Notes under the pieces: generated by a model | Told to the model about the DNA's origin: nothing | The model's database searches: none | The model's input: the letters and a program-made list of their open reading frames with translations, nothing else | Shown: positions 1-8,669 of the stretch, piece after piece | Numbering within the stretch: the first letter of the stretch is position 1 | Layout of the letters: every line of letters starts with the position of its first letter | Source: an uncultured Ligilactobacillus sp. | GTDB lineage: Bacteria > Bacillota > Bacilli > Lactobacillales > Lactobacillaceae | Assembly: GCA_934215475.1 (NCBI GenBank) | Contig: CAKPZY010000007.1 | Coordinates: 1 to 57,496, forward strand | Length of the DNA: 57,496 nt | Direction of reading: 5' to 3' | Program-made: the position numbers and the translations under genes

Positions 1-106
1 TTTTGCACTTACCTTCACGGTAAGCGACCTCACACATTTGATTTGTCGAAACTTTGTTCAGTTTTCAAAGATCTACTCGTTATCACGATTAAGCGACAAC
101 TTTATT
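1..106 (-). other. rRNA operon leader (5' of 16S, gene outside window)
   Basis: Read on the minus strand, this stretch contains the block CTTTGAAAACTGAACAAAG (about 52-70), a sequence that in Firmicutes lies in rRNA operon leaders and 16S-23S spacers. It sits directly downstream of two strong promoters and no rRNA gene lies to its right, so the leader of an operon running leftward out of the window is the simplest reading. The rRNA gene itself is not visible here. Confidence 0.7.
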
Positions 107-134
107 AGTTTACCATTCTCACCGGAAAAGTCAA
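107..134 (-). promoter_or_regulatory. rrn promoter P2
   Basis: On the minus strand there is a -35 box TTGACT (129-134), a 16-bp spacer and a -10 box TAAACT (107-112). It lies immediately upstream of the rRNA leader block, as the proximal promoter of a tandem rrn pair would. Confidence 0.65.
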
Positions 135-220
135 CCATAAATTTAAATTGATTTACGAGAGTGAGATGTAATAAACTGCTAAAAATCAAAAAATTACTAT
201 CGAATCAATTAGCATATATA

Positions 221-249
221 AATATACAAGGAATTCGATAAGACGTCAA
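221..249 (-). promoter_or_regulatory. rrn promoter P1
   Basis: On the minus strand there is a -35 box TTGACG (244-249), a 17-bp spacer and a -10 box TATATT (221-226). It is about 115 bp upstream of P2, a spacing typical of tandem rRNA promoters. The DNA between P1 and P2 is very AT-rich, which would suit an UP-like element for P2. The rest of 250-455 shows no gene I can support. Confidence 0.6.
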
Positions 250-447
250 CCGCGATTTTCATCAAGTCTGTGTCTAAAATACTATGACTTCGCCGAAATA
301 CGAATGATTTTAGTGGATTATGGTTTATTATTAAGCTCATTGTCCCAGAGGCCATATAAAATGAGCCAATTTTAACCGGGTCAGTGGTAAAAAAAATCAA
401 AAAATTTTACAGCGATGTACTTCATTATTAAACATCACCTTCTTATG

Positions 448-484
448 AGCAAAAAAGCACTTCCTCAAAATTAGAGGAGGTGCT
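448..484 (-). terminator. tyrS intrinsic terminator
   Basis: The minus strand forms an 11-bp stem (AGCACCTCCTC with GAGGAAGTGCT, one G-T pair) followed by TTTTTT. It lies 20 bp past the tyrS stop codon. Confidence 0.85.
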
Positions 485-504
485 GTAATTTAACCCACCC
501 AAAA

Positions 505-1758
505 CTACTTCACATGCGCAAGAAAATAGCGTTTCTTGCCTCTTCTCGCAATCACGAACCGACCACCAAACATAACGCGAGGATCAACTACAAACTTAAC
601 GTCGCGAATCCGATCTCCATTAATATAGATCGCACCATTATTAACGTCTTCCCGTGCTTGACGTTTGGACATTTCGATGCCGGTACCAACCAACCATTCA
701 ACAAGATTAGTCGGCTCACTGCTACACTCGACCGCTGGCATATTCTTGAAACCCTGTTCGATATCGTCAGCTTTCAGTGCTTTAACATCACCGGAAAACA
801 AAGCGTGCGAGATCCTTTCAGCTTGCTTTACTGCCTCTTTACCGTGAACAAACTCAGTCACCTCTTCGGCCAATTTACGTTGCGCCTCTCGCTTTTCTGG
901 ATGAGTCTGAACTTTATCTGCCAATTCGTCGATTTCTTCATGTGAAAGAAAGGTAAAGTATTTAAGATACTTGATGACATCACGGTCATCCTGGTTTAAC
1001 CAAAATTGATAAAATTCATATGGCGTGGTCTTTTTTGAATCCAACCAGACTGACCCGCCTGCAGTTTTACCAAACTTAGTCCCATCCGCCTTGAGCATCA
1101 AGGGGATCGTCAATCCATAGGCTTTTGCGTCTCCGCCTTCCATTTTATGAACCAAATCGATACCGGCTGTAATATTGCCCCACTGATCAGCACCACCAAT
1201 TTGAAGTTGAACATCATGTTCTTTCCACAAGTAATGGTAATCTATCGACTGCAGTATCTGATAAGTAAACTCTGTGTAAGAGATCCCGGCTTCTAGGCGG
1301 GTCGATACGACCTCTTTATTCAACATGGTATTAAGGTTAAAAAGTTTGCCATAATCACGCAAAAAACTGAGCAGATCAATTTTAGAGAGCCAATCATAGT
1401 TGTTGAGAATGGTAATATTGTCTGCACCAAACAAATGCTTCATTTGATCAGTCAACGCGTATTCATTTTTATGGACAGTTTCCATCGTTTGCAAAACACG
1501 CTCAGAACTGCGCCCAGAGGGATCTCCAATCGAACCCGTGCCGCCACCGATCAGTATGTAGGCCCGGTGTCCTGCCATTTGAAACCTCTTTAACATCATA
1601 AATGGGATCAAGTGCCCAATATGCAAGCTATCACCAGTCGGATCTGTCCCGCAGTATAAACCAACGGATTTACTAGCAAGCAACTCTCGCAAACCATCTT
1701 CATCAGTGACTTGATTGATCGCACCCCGCCACTTTAATTCATCGATAATATTAGTCAT
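505..1758 (-). CDS. tyrS: Tyrosyl-tRNA synthetase
   Basis: Class I aminoacyl-tRNA synthetase that charges tRNA-Tyr in the cytoplasm. At about 417 residues it has the normal bacterial length. The HIGH signature is at residues 46-49 and the KMSKS-type loop reads KFGKT at about 228-232. The tyrosine-binding YTEFTYQ segment is near 161, and the C-terminal 65 residues form an S4 RNA-binding domain. I chose the ATG at 1758 because AGGAAGG lies 9 bp upstream; an in-frame GTG one codon earlier (1761) is possible. The gene is monocistronic, behind its own T-box leader and with its own terminator. Confidence 0.97.
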   Translation of the reverse strand: MTNIIDELKWRGAINQVTDEDGLRELLASKSVGLYCGTDPTGDSLHIGHLIPFMMLKRFQMAGHRAYILIGGGTGSIGDPSGRSSERVLQTMETVHKNEYALTDQMKHLFGADNITILNNYDWLSKIDLLSFLRDYGKLFNLNTMLNKEVVSTRLEAGISYTEFTYQILQSIDYHYLWKEHDVQLQIGGADQWGNITAGIDLVHKMEGGDAKAYGLTIPLMLKADGTKFGKTAGGSVWLDSKKTTPYEFYQFWLNQDDRDVIKYLKYFTFLSHEEIDELADKVQTHPEKREAQRKLAEEVTEFVHGKEAVKQAERISHALFSGDVKALKADDIEQGFKNMPAVECSSEPTNLVEWLVGTGIEMSKRQAREDVNNGAIYINGDRIRDVKFVVDPRVMFGGRFVIARRGKKRYFLAHVK

Positions 1759-1837
1759 CACAAATTACCTTCCTTAAATTTTTAAAAAGCAATAAAGACA
1801 ACACTGCACCATTTCTGTTCATATTTACCAAGCAATT

Positions 1838-2055
1838 AAAAAATCCCCGATGCCATCAGACATCAGGGACGAAATTTTCCGCGTTACCACCCAGATTATC
1901 GCAAATGCGATCACCTCTAGCATCAATAACGCGATGAACCGACTTTGTGCTCCATAATGTACTTCGAATAAATGATATAGGCTGATTTTCAGCACCCATC
2001 AGCTTTCTGCACCAGTGATCATTATTCTACTGCGTTACTTCATTGCTTTTATAGA
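1838..2055 (-). promoter_or_regulatory. Tyr T-box riboswitch leader of tyrS
   Basis: On the minus strand the T-box core CTGGGTGGTAACGCGG is present at about 1881-1896. It is followed by a terminator hairpin (CCCTGATG with CATCGGGG) and a T run ending at 1838. A TAC triplet near 1957-1962, in the expected upstream region, would be the Tyr specifier. Uncharged tRNA-Tyr is expected to stabilise the antiterminator and allow tyrS transcription. The T-box motif is seen directly; the specifier assignment is inferred from the downstream gene. Confidence 0.92.
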
Positions 2056-2059
2056 AAAC

Positions 2060-2088
2060 ATCGTATCTTTAACCTGTGTGAAAGTCAA
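2060..2088 (-). promoter_or_regulatory. tyrS promoter
   Basis: The minus strand has TTGACT (2083-2088), a 17-bp spacer and TACGAT (2060-2065), just ahead of the T-box leader. The -35 box overlaps the perR stop codon (2085-2087), so the promoter is embedded in the end of the neighbouring gene. Confidence 0.7.
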
Positions 2089-2564
2089 GAGTTCTTTTGG
2101 GCCGTCTCCTGAGAAGATTGCCTTTCACGCTTTTCTTGGCACCTTGGACACAATCCATAAACTTCATACTGACTATTAAATACCTGGTAGCCTGTTTGCG
2201 CGGCCGCCTCACTTTCCGTTTGCTTGAAGCGATCATCAAAAACATCAACGATTTTATTACAAGAAACACAAATCACATGATAGTGCGGTTTGTCCAGATA
2301 GTCATAACGCATGTGGCCCCTGTTGTCCGGAGACACTTCAATGATCAGTTTATTGTCCCGTAATAGTTGAAGAGTGTTATAAACTGTAGCCAAACTAACG
2401 CTAAATCCGCTTTTGCGAACGTGTTCGTAAATCATTTCGATCGAAGGATGCTCATGCGAAGTCATCAAATAAGCCAGGATGACCTGACGCTGCGGAGTAT
2501 TTTTGATCCCATGTTCTTTCAAATTACTTGCAGCTGAAACTAACATTTCTTGATTCCTAAGCAA
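2085..2564 (-). CDS. perR: Fur-family peroxide-sensing repressor, PerR type
   Basis: Metal-dependent repressor of oxidative stress and metal genes. It has an N-terminal winged helix (about 10-85) and a C-terminal dimerisation domain. The structural zinc site is complete: C99/C102 and C139/C142. Regulatory-site ligands match Bacillus PerR: H39, D88, H94, H96 and an Asp (D107) where Fur has Glu, which favours PerR over Fur. At 159 residues it is slightly longer than usual because of a charged C-terminal tail. The start is TTG at 2564, since AGGAGG lies 9 bp upstream and the first in-frame ATG (2546) is 27 bp away. An extended -10 TGCTACAAT sits near 2637-2645 on the minus strand. Confidence 0.9.
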   Translation of the reverse strand: MLRNQEMLVSAASNLKEHGIKNTPQRQVILAYLMTSHEHPSIEMIYEHVRKSGFSVSLATVYNTLQLLRDNKLIIEVSPDNRGHMRYDYLDKPHYHVICVSCNKIVDVFDDRFKQTESEAAAQTGYQVFNSQYEVYGLCPRCQEKRERQSSQETAQKNS

Positions 2565-2730
2565 TAGCTCACGCCTCCTTTTTAATCTTAAAAAATTTTG
2601 TATTTATAATTTTTAAAAATTACCTTTTACCAGGTAATTGTAGCACGAATCAAAGCTAAAAGTCTAACTAAAATCATCCGATAGATCATTGTCATGATCA
2701 AAAACTGATAGACCGTTTCCTCGTGTGAAC

Positions 2731-3309
2731 TCAAATAAAATCATTAAATTTTAATAACCAATGTTGAATAGTCTGCACATAATTCCCAGGCAGCAGATCA
2801 TCTAACCTGCCGATCCATAAAAGGCGTAATTCTATCAAAAGCAAACACAAGAATAAACCCAAAACCAAATACTCGCCTAAGCCACCTGTTTTATAAAAAA
2901 ACATGTGGCCCTTAGACGATCTGGCTTTACGCTTTTTGGGCCACAACCAGTTCACTCCTTCTGACGAAAAACTATCTTCAAGTAAGTGGCATAAGTAGCC
3001 AAAGGCCAACCAAAAAGGGGTATAGGCCCCTTGCACAGTTAAATATCTTGTCGCTAGAAAACTCATTATAAAATACACTGCTACCAGAGCTAATAGTGAA
3101 TGAGTTCCCTTGCGATGACCAAAAGTCTTATTGGTTATTCCGCTGGCTATCTTGTTTCTTTTGCCAAGAAACGAGCTGGGATGATCAATATCTGGTAAGA
3201 GACTGCCTAAAACAAGCACTCCTCCATTCAACAAGTTAAGTTGATCGACACTGGCTAACAAAGGCAGCCCTAAAACGACCGTGACAGCTAAATGCGTCTT
3301 ATATTCCAT
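2731..3309 (-). CDS. YdjM-like membrane-bound metal-dependent hydrolase (DUF457)
   Basis: A 192-residue membrane protein of the YdjM/DUF457 family. It shows the conserved N-terminal THLAVT, then the LLPDIDHPSS motif near 40, then FGHRKGTHSLLAL near 65-76 and a HLLEDSFSSEGV segment near 107. These His/Asp residues are the likely metal ligands between four or so hydrophobic helices. The precise reaction is unknown. In E. coli the homologue is LexA-regulated, but I see no LexA box here. It stands between perR and sbcC on the same strand, 34 bp past the sbcC stop codon. Confidence 0.8.
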   Translation of the reverse strand: MEYKTHLAVTVVLGLPLLASVDQLNLLNGGVLVLGSLLPDIDHPSSFLGKRNKIASGITNKTFGHRKGTHSLLALVAVYFIMSFLATRYLTVQGAYTPFWLAFGYLCHLLEDSFSSEGVNWLWPKKRKARSSKGHMFFYKTGGLGEYLVLGLFLCLLLIELRLLWIGRLDDLLPGNYVQTIQHWLLKFNDFI

Positions 3310-3343
3310 AGAAATCTACTACCTCATCGCTAATTTTTTGAAT

Positions 3344-6300
3344 TCACTGTTCAAACTCATGTTTATATTCAATATGACTCCGACCATTGTTAGAAACAAC
3401 GTGCAACTGGTCAGGAATTTCAGCCTGTAATTCACTCACGTGGCTAATGATACCTATTAAGCGGTTCTTGCCTTCGATCGCACGTAGGGCATCCAAAGCC
3501 ATTTGCAAACTATCGGTATCTAACGAACCAAAGCCCTCATCGATAAATAAGGCTTCAACATTGACTCCGCCAGCTTGTGCTGAGACAACTTCCCCCAGGG
3601 CTAATGCCAAACAAAGGGCTGCAATAAAGCTTTCCCCTCCAGAAAGGGTATGTACACTGCGGATCTTGCCAGCATTGTCGTCGTAAACATTAAGCTCTAA
3701 CCCTGTATTAGATGCGTAACTACCGGTGTCCTCATCCAAACAAAAACTATATCTGCCAGAGGTCAATTCCGCAAATCGCTGGTTGGCCACTTCTAACACC
3801 TCAGTGAAATAGCTTTGCAAAACATATCTTTCCATATTCAACTTCAGCTTACCCTTACCACCGACAACAGCTGCTAGTTGATCCCACTGCTGGTCTTCAC
3901 TCAAAGCATTCTGATATTGGCGCCAAATTTCAGCAACTCTGTGGTATGTTTCTTCGTTTCCATGAAACTTGTGAGCTGCCGAACTTCTATGCTGAAACAA
4001 GTCGTTTTGTTTTTGTTCTAAAGCATCTATTTTAGTGCTGGTTTCGGTAACATTCGGCTCTGGCCGTCCCGCAATTTGTTCAATTAATTGACTTTGCGAG
4101 GTCTGATTGACAGTCACTTTGTCTTGATATTCTTGAATCTGGTCACGCACAATTTTGATCGTCCCTTGCTTTTCACATAAAGATCTCAATTGCTGCAGAT
4201 CCATCCCTTTTTTGTAAGCTGCGCACTGTTGATTTAATTCCTGTGAAACGGCGGTGTGCTTCTTTTCTGTCTCCTCCAACCGTTCTGTTCTATCTTTGAT
4301 CCCAGCATTCACGGCAGCCAAATTACGGCTCACTTCATTCAATTGATCTTGATTTTCAGTCTTTTGTTGCTGATGCTGTTCAATTTGCTGACTCCATCGA
4401 GCAAGCTGGTCTTTGAGCTGCTTACTCGACGAAAAATCTACCGGTAGCAAGTCTTTCTTTTGTTCATATTCAATCAAAGTCTTTTGTTCTTTAACATTAG
4501 CCAAGTGGAAGTTATTATTGGCCTCTTTTTCCTCTTTATCTAAAGCGGCCTGCTGCGTTTGAAGGTCTGCTAATTCTGTTGTGGCCTTTTCCTGTTCTTT
4601 TATACGAGATCGATAATCATGTTGCTCCTGCTCTAATTTAACTTCTGCTCGTTTGATAGCATAAACAACACTCTCCCTATCCCCTGCTTTAGAGTCAGCC
4701 AATTGAACCCCTAATTGTTGTTGCTGGTTTTTGATTTCTTGGGCCCATTGATTGATATAATCAGTCCGCGTTTGAATCGAGCCCTCTTTTGTCTTCACTG
4801 CTGCCCAGGCTGCTTGCTTTTTTTCTTGGGCTTGTTTGACCTGTTCTTTTCCGACGGGTTCTGCAATCGCGGTACTTACTGCCGGGTGTGGATGTTCAGT
4901 CGAACCGCACACAGGGCAAGGTGCTCCAGGCTCCAACTTCTCGGCCAACAAAACGATCTGATCCTTATAATATTGTAGCTCCAGTTTATTAGATTCCTCT
5001 TCCGCACGGTGAGCCAACTCTTTTGATCGTTTGAGTTGTCTTTTCCACTCAGCAACTTCATTTTGAGCCGACTCTTGTTTATGCAAGGCTTCGGTTATCT
5101 CACTCATTTGATTGTTTAATTCACTGACCTGATCTTGTTGTTGCTGTAAACGGATCCCCTGGCGGTGCAGATCTGAATATTGCTTCATCTTTTCAGAAAC
5201 CAGTTCCTGCCTATGTCGAATCTCTTTTAAGTCAGCGACTGTCTGAATATATCTCTGTCGTGTTTTTTTTGCAGTTCCTAATAAGTGAGCATGTTTGTCA
5301 GATAGGAGCTCGACTTCCTGATAAAGACTAACTTTATCACGTAACCGTTCCACTTGTCCTTGGTAGTCTTTGATCTGCGGCTCGGTTTGCTCAAGTTCTT
5401 TTTTGTCCTCTTCATTCTTTGTTAATGTCTCTCTCAAACTCTGCCGTGAAACTGCGGCAGTTTCTTGTTTGGCCTGCAATTCTTGTAATAAGTTGTGTGT
5501 ATCAGTTAGTTCTTTTAGAGCCGCTCGCTTGCGATCAGCCCATTTTAAGTCGTGTAAATGCTTCCGCAGATTTTCTATTTGCGGTTCCTCGTCCTTTAAC
5601 TTTACTTTTTCTTGGCGCAACTCAGCTAAACGGTGCTGGTCTCTGAGCAACTCTTGTTGCGATTGATAGGTCCGCTCCAATTTACCCTTAGTGTGCTCAT
5701 TATCTTGATAGTGTTTTGTGAGTTCGCTAAGCTCTGCTTTTTCATGGGAGATCACAGCACATAGTTCCTCCAGCCAATCAGGCACGGGTTCATCCAGAGA
5801 AGGCTTTTTTGTATCATCAAATTTTGCATTTTCTTGTAAAGACCGAAGCCTTATCAGCTGCTGTTGAGTCCCAGCTCGTCTTTGTTTGGCTTTCTCACCA
5901 ATATCTTCGACGAAGCGTTGGTAAAAATCAGTTCCAAACAACTCACGCAAAACTGTTTCTTTATCGTTACTGTCAGCCGTGAGGAAATTGCGAAATTGTC
6001 CTTGGGGCAATAAAACGATCTGCGAAAACTGTTGCGCAGTCAAATTCAACAAGTCACAAATAAAAGTGTTAGCTTGGTTGATTTTATCGATCTCACGCTT
6101 ATCCCCAGAATCATTGGAATATATCAGAGAAACTTTGGCACTACGAGTGGTCAACCCTTTCCCACGTTTGGTAGAAACTGTCTGTTTGGGAGACCTGGTG
6201 ATCTGATATATTTTTTTCTGATCCTCAAAGAAAAAATTAACCTCCGTAAGTTGATCATCATTGGCAAAGTCAGAGCGCATCTGTTCGGCAGCTCGTTCCC

Positions 6301-6472
6301 CGCCAGAAGTTTGACCAAATAAAGCAAAACACATCGCATCGAAAATTGTCGTTTTGCCGGTGCCAGTGTTTCCGCTGATCAAAAAGACGGGTGCATCAGA
6401 AAATTCCCTAAAGTCGATCGTTTCGTCGACATATGGTCCAAAATACTTCAATCGGAGTTTAATTGGTTTCAT
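3344..6472 (-). CDS. sbcC: SbcC exonuclease ATPase subunit
   Basis: SMC-like ATPase partner of SbcD (Mre11-Rad50 type), processing hairpins and blocked DNA ends. Walker A (GNTGTGKT) is at residues 34-41, followed by two long coiled-coil arms. The zinc-hook CPVC motif is at about 519-522. The C-terminal lobe has the ABC signature LSGGES and Walker B (FIDEGFGSLD). At 1042 residues it has the expected length. I chose the ATG at 6472 because AAAGGAGG lies just upstream; the open frame extends 24 codons further but would overlap sbcD more deeply. The start overlaps the sbcD stop by 14 bp, so the two are translationally coupled. Confidence 0.95.
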   Translation of the reverse strand: MKPIKLRLKYFGPYVDETIDFREFSDAPVFLISGNTGTGKTTIFDAMCFALFGQTSGGERAAEQMRSDFANDDQLTEVNFFFEDQKKIYQITRSPKQTVSTKRGKGLTTRSAKVSLIYSNDSGDKREIDKINQANTFICDLLNLTAQQFSQIVLLPQGQFRNFLTADSNDKETVLRELFGTDFYQRFVEDIGEKAKQRRAGTQQQLIRLRSLQENAKFDDTKKPSLDEPVPDWLEELCAVISHEKAELSELTKHYQDNEHTKGKLERTYQSQQELLRDQHRLAELRQEKVKLKDEEPQIENLRKHLHDLKWADRKRAALKELTDTHNLLQELQAKQETAAVSRQSLRETLTKNEEDKKELEQTEPQIKDYQGQVERLRDKVSLYQEVELLSDKHAHLLGTAKKTRQRYIQTVADLKEIRHRQELVSEKMKQYSDLHRQGIRLQQQQDQVSELNNQMSEITEALHKQESAQNEVAEWKRQLKRSKELAHRAEEESNKLELQYYKDQIVLLAEKLEPGAPCPVCGSTEHPHPAVSTAIAEPVGKEQVKQAQEKKQAAWAAVKTKEGSIQTRTDYINQWAQEIKNQQQQLGVQLADSKAGDRESVVYAIKRAEVKLEQEQHDYRSRIKEQEKATTELADLQTQQAALDKEEKEANNNFHLANVKEQKTLIEYEQKKDLLPVDFSSSKQLKDQLARWSQQIEQHQQQKTENQDQLNEVSRNLAAVNAGIKDRTERLEETEKKHTAVSQELNQQCAAYKKGMDLQQLRSLCEKQGTIKIVRDQIQEYQDKVTVNQTSQSQLIEQIAGRPEPNVTETSTKIDALEQKQNDLFQHRSSAAHKFHGNEETYHRVAEIWRQYQNALSEDQQWDQLAAVVGGKGKLKLNMERYVLQSYFTEVLEVANQRFAELTSGRYSFCLDEDTGSYASNTGLELNVYDDNAGKIRSVHTLSGGESFIAALCLALALGEVVSAQAGGVNVEALFIDEGFGSLDTDSLQMALDALRAIEGKNRLIGIISHVSELQAEIPDQLHVVSNNGRSHIEYKHEFEQ

Positions 6473-7592
6473 AGTTACCTCCTTTATGCAGTTCTGCAAA
6501 ACTATTCTGCACGATTTTTTTCTGAACCTTTGTCGGATGATCATCGGTCATTTTTTCAAAAAAACTATCAAACAGCTCCATAGGATCTAAGTTTTCTCGT
6601 TTAGCGGTGTTTTCTTGTGCCAAACTTTCTCGGCCATTCACCCGGGTCAAACTGATAATGCGCGGATAATAATGGCGTAACCTATTAAGCACGTCATCGA
6701 TCACTGACCTATCTGTCAAACGGATCGCAACGTAGTCTGCGTTAGAGATCTTGCGATACAAACTAGGATCAGTCAGCTGAGCATACGACTTTTCTAAAAT
6801 ACGAATATCGTTAAGAGGTTTTAAAGGAATCCATCTAGAACAATAAGGTTCCGTGTCAACGATCCACACACCCTTTTCGGTCAGCGCTTCACTGGTTGAA
6901 AATTTGACTGGAGAACCTGAATAATGGATCTTTGCGTGGTGCAGTGCATTTTTATCATGCAGATGACCGAGGGCCACATAATCAAAGGGTTCTAAAAGAT
7001 CCACCGGTACGGGATTCAAACCACCCACCTCAAGCATGGTCTCGGAATCTGTATGCGAGCTGCCTGCAGCAAAAAAATGCGCAACTAAGACGTGTTTTTT
7101 ATCAGCCGCAAACTGAGTCACCATTTGAGCCACTGCTCTTCGTATAATGTCAGCCATACTTTTGAGCGAATCGTCCTGGAAATAATTGCGTGCCATCTGC
7201 GGCTGAAAGTATGGCAGCAAGAAAAATTGTGTGTCGTTTAAGGTAACCGGTTTAAAAGCATCTTCAAAACGAGTATGCATGTAAAATTGTGTTGCTGTAT
7301 ACCAGTAGCTCCCTGTCTCTAATCTAATGGCCGAATCATGATTACCACTGATCGCAAGTAACGGGTAGCCTTCCTTTACGTTGAGTTCTAAGAGCATCTG
7401 ATTTAATAATTCTACAGAATCTTCATTCGCTACTGCTCTATCATAAAGATCCCCAGCGATAACGATTGCATCTACCTTTTCCTTTGCAGCAATTTTCTTT
7501 ATCTGTTGAAAAGCATCTTTTTGTTCAGACCCCAAATCATAGCCATGCAATTTCTTGCCAATATGCCAGTCTGCCGTATGTAAAAAGCGCAT
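6459..7592 (-). CDS. sbcD: SbcD nuclease subunit
   Basis: Calcineurin-like phosphoesterase forming the nuclease of the SbcCD complex. The metal ligands are all visible: D8 and H10 (ADWHIG), D48 (GDLYDR), N84/H85 (GNHDS), H172, and H210/H212 (GHLH). Its length of 377 residues is normal. GGAGG precedes the ATG. It is the first gene of an sbcD-sbcC operon and has a LexA-type box between its promoter region and start codon. Confidence 0.96.
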   Translation of the reverse strand: MRFLHTADWHIGKKLHGYDLGSEQKDAFQQIKKIAAKEKVDAIVIAGDLYDRAVANEDSVELLNQMLLELNVKEGYPLLAISGNHDSAIRLETGSYWYTATQFYMHTRFEDAFKPVTLNDTQFFLLPYFQPQMARNYFQDDSLKSMADIIRRAVAQMVTQFAADKKHVLVAHFFAAGSSHTDSETMLEVGGLNPVPVDLLEPFDYVALGHLHDKNALHHAKIHYSGSPVKFSTSEALTEKGVWIVDTEPYCSRWIPLKPLNDIRILEKSYAQLTDPSLYRKISNADYVAIRLTDRSVIDDVLNRLRHYYPRIISLTRVNGRESLAQENTAKRENLDPMELFDSFFEKMTDDHPTKVQKKIVQNSFAELHKGGNYETN

Positions 7593-7611
7593 GCGAAACC
7601 CTCCACTCTTT

Positions 7612-7625
7612 CAAACACTAGTTCG
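7612..7625 (-). promoter_or_regulatory. LexA/DinR-type SOS box upstream of sbcDC
   Basis: On the minus strand this site reads CGAACTAGTGTTTG, matching the Gram-positive LexA consensus CGAAC-N4-GTTYG. It is 20 bp upstream of the sbcD start and just downstream of a TAAAAT-like -10. Its position suits repression of the sbcDC operon by LexA. Confidence 0.7.
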
Positions 7626-7640
7626 TATTATTTTAACATA

Positions 7641-7660
7641 AAAAGAGCACCTCTGCTCTT
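7641..7660 (-). terminator. Terminator of the unknown gene at 7687-8094
   Basis: A perfect 7-bp stem AAGAGCA/TGCTCTT with a 4-nt loop, followed on the minus strand by TTTTTATG. It lies 26 bp past the stop codon. Confidence 0.75.
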
Positions 7661-7686
7661 AATGTACCGCTTCGATTTGCTTAAAA

Positions 7687-8094
7687 TCAACTTTGTTCTA
7701 AAATCGACTCTAAACCTGAATTATAGCCATCTTCAATAAAAGACCCCAAATCATCCGCATTAGTGTCGATCAATCGCTGGTCAAAATTAGGAAAGATCTG
7801 CTGAGAAATAAAATCCAATAAAGAATCATGCCAGAGATCGATCTGTTCAGTATCATGGTTGTTTAACCTGAACGTTCCATTCTCATCGATACGGTCATTT
7901 GCGTTGGCTAACAAGGTCATGGCAGCATACATCCCTGCAGCATGAGTGATCTCTGTAATGCACGCACTCAGTGGTTGCGGGATATTTAGATAGTCAATGA
8001 AAATCTGCTGCTTTTCCTGAAAAAGCTTAAACTGCTTTCCTAAAAATTCTGAAAATCTTGGATCTTCATTTTTGTTATGGTCAACTGCGTGCAT
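7687..8094 (-). CDS. Hypothetical protein, 135 aa
   Basis: I do not recognise this protein. From the ATG at 8094 (AGGAG 8 bp upstream) it encodes an acidic, probably soluble protein with predicted helices, many His and Asp/Glu residues and no signal peptide or membrane segment. The open frame continues 21 codons upstream, but no ribosome binding site supports that. It has its own terminator and lies just upstream of sbcD on the same strand, without an obvious functional link. Confidence 0.75.
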   Translation of the reverse strand: MHAVDHNKNEDPRFSEFLGKQFKLFQEKQQIFIDYLNIPQPLSACITEITHAAGMYAAMTLLANANDRIDENGTFRLNNHDTEQIDLWHDSLLDFISQQIFPNFDQRLIDTNADDLGSFIEDGYNSGLESILEQS

Positions 8095-8201
8095 GTGTTT
8101 ATCTCCTGATTCCGAATCATGATAGAATAATACAAAAATTTTGCTAAAAATTGCCACTGCAGCTTAAATGTTAGTCAGCAAGTTCTTGCCAGGAATTGAT
8201 T

Positions 8202-8387
8202 TTAATATTGCGGTAAATAGACTTCAAACATGACATAAAGCCCTGTGGCCATACACAAAAAACCAAGGACAAATAATATCAGTCTTACTGCCAAGGCATC
8301 TTTTTCCTTCATGTTGCTTGCAGCAATGATCATCAATAGTCCTACTAAGCAAAGCAGTAATATAATCAATATTATTGATAACCGCAT
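8202..8387 (-). CDS. Small two-helix membrane protein, 61 aa
   Basis: A short protein with two hydrophobic helices (about residues 3-22 and 35-56) separated by a short charged loop (NMKEKDALAVR). The ATG at 8387 is preceded by TAGGTGG. I do not recognise the family and infer no function beyond membrane location. Confidence 0.65.
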   Translation of the reverse strand: MRLSIILIILLLCLVGLLMIIAASNMKEKDALAVRLILFVLGFLCMATGLYVMFEVYLPQY

Positions 8388-8609
8388 TTTACCACCTACT
8401 GTCCTAAATACTTGCACTACATATTATATGCAACTTTTTAACAATTTAAACTTAAAAACTCATATAATTAGTAAAAACTTGGAAAAATTTGCGAAAATGG
8501 TCCTGAATGATCTGTATTATTCGTGATCCTTCTAATTTGCCGCTTTTAAGATGAGGTTTCTGCTTAAAACAGTAAAAATGGCATAGTCAGTGTAAATTCC
8601 CTTTAAAAA

Positions 8610-8646
8610 CTAAAAGATCCCGTATCTTTTTAGATACGAGATCTTA
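8610..8646 (-). terminator. Terminator of the Apf/LysM gene
   Basis: Inverted repeat AAGATCTCGTATC/GATACGGGATCTT (one G-T pair) with a short A-rich loop, followed by TTTTAGTTTTT on the minus strand. It is about 25 bp past the stop codon. Confidence 0.8.
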
Positions 8647-8669
8647 CAACGATATACTAAATTTTTAAA

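Noticed and set aside
209..400. 63-codon frame on the minus strand
   Set aside because: It overlaps the rRNA promoter P1, has no ribosome binding site and no recognisable protein pattern.
2590..2625. PerR box for perR autoregulation
   Set aside because: The palindrome ATTTTTAAAAAT lies in the leader, but it does not fit the PerR consensus spacing well enough.
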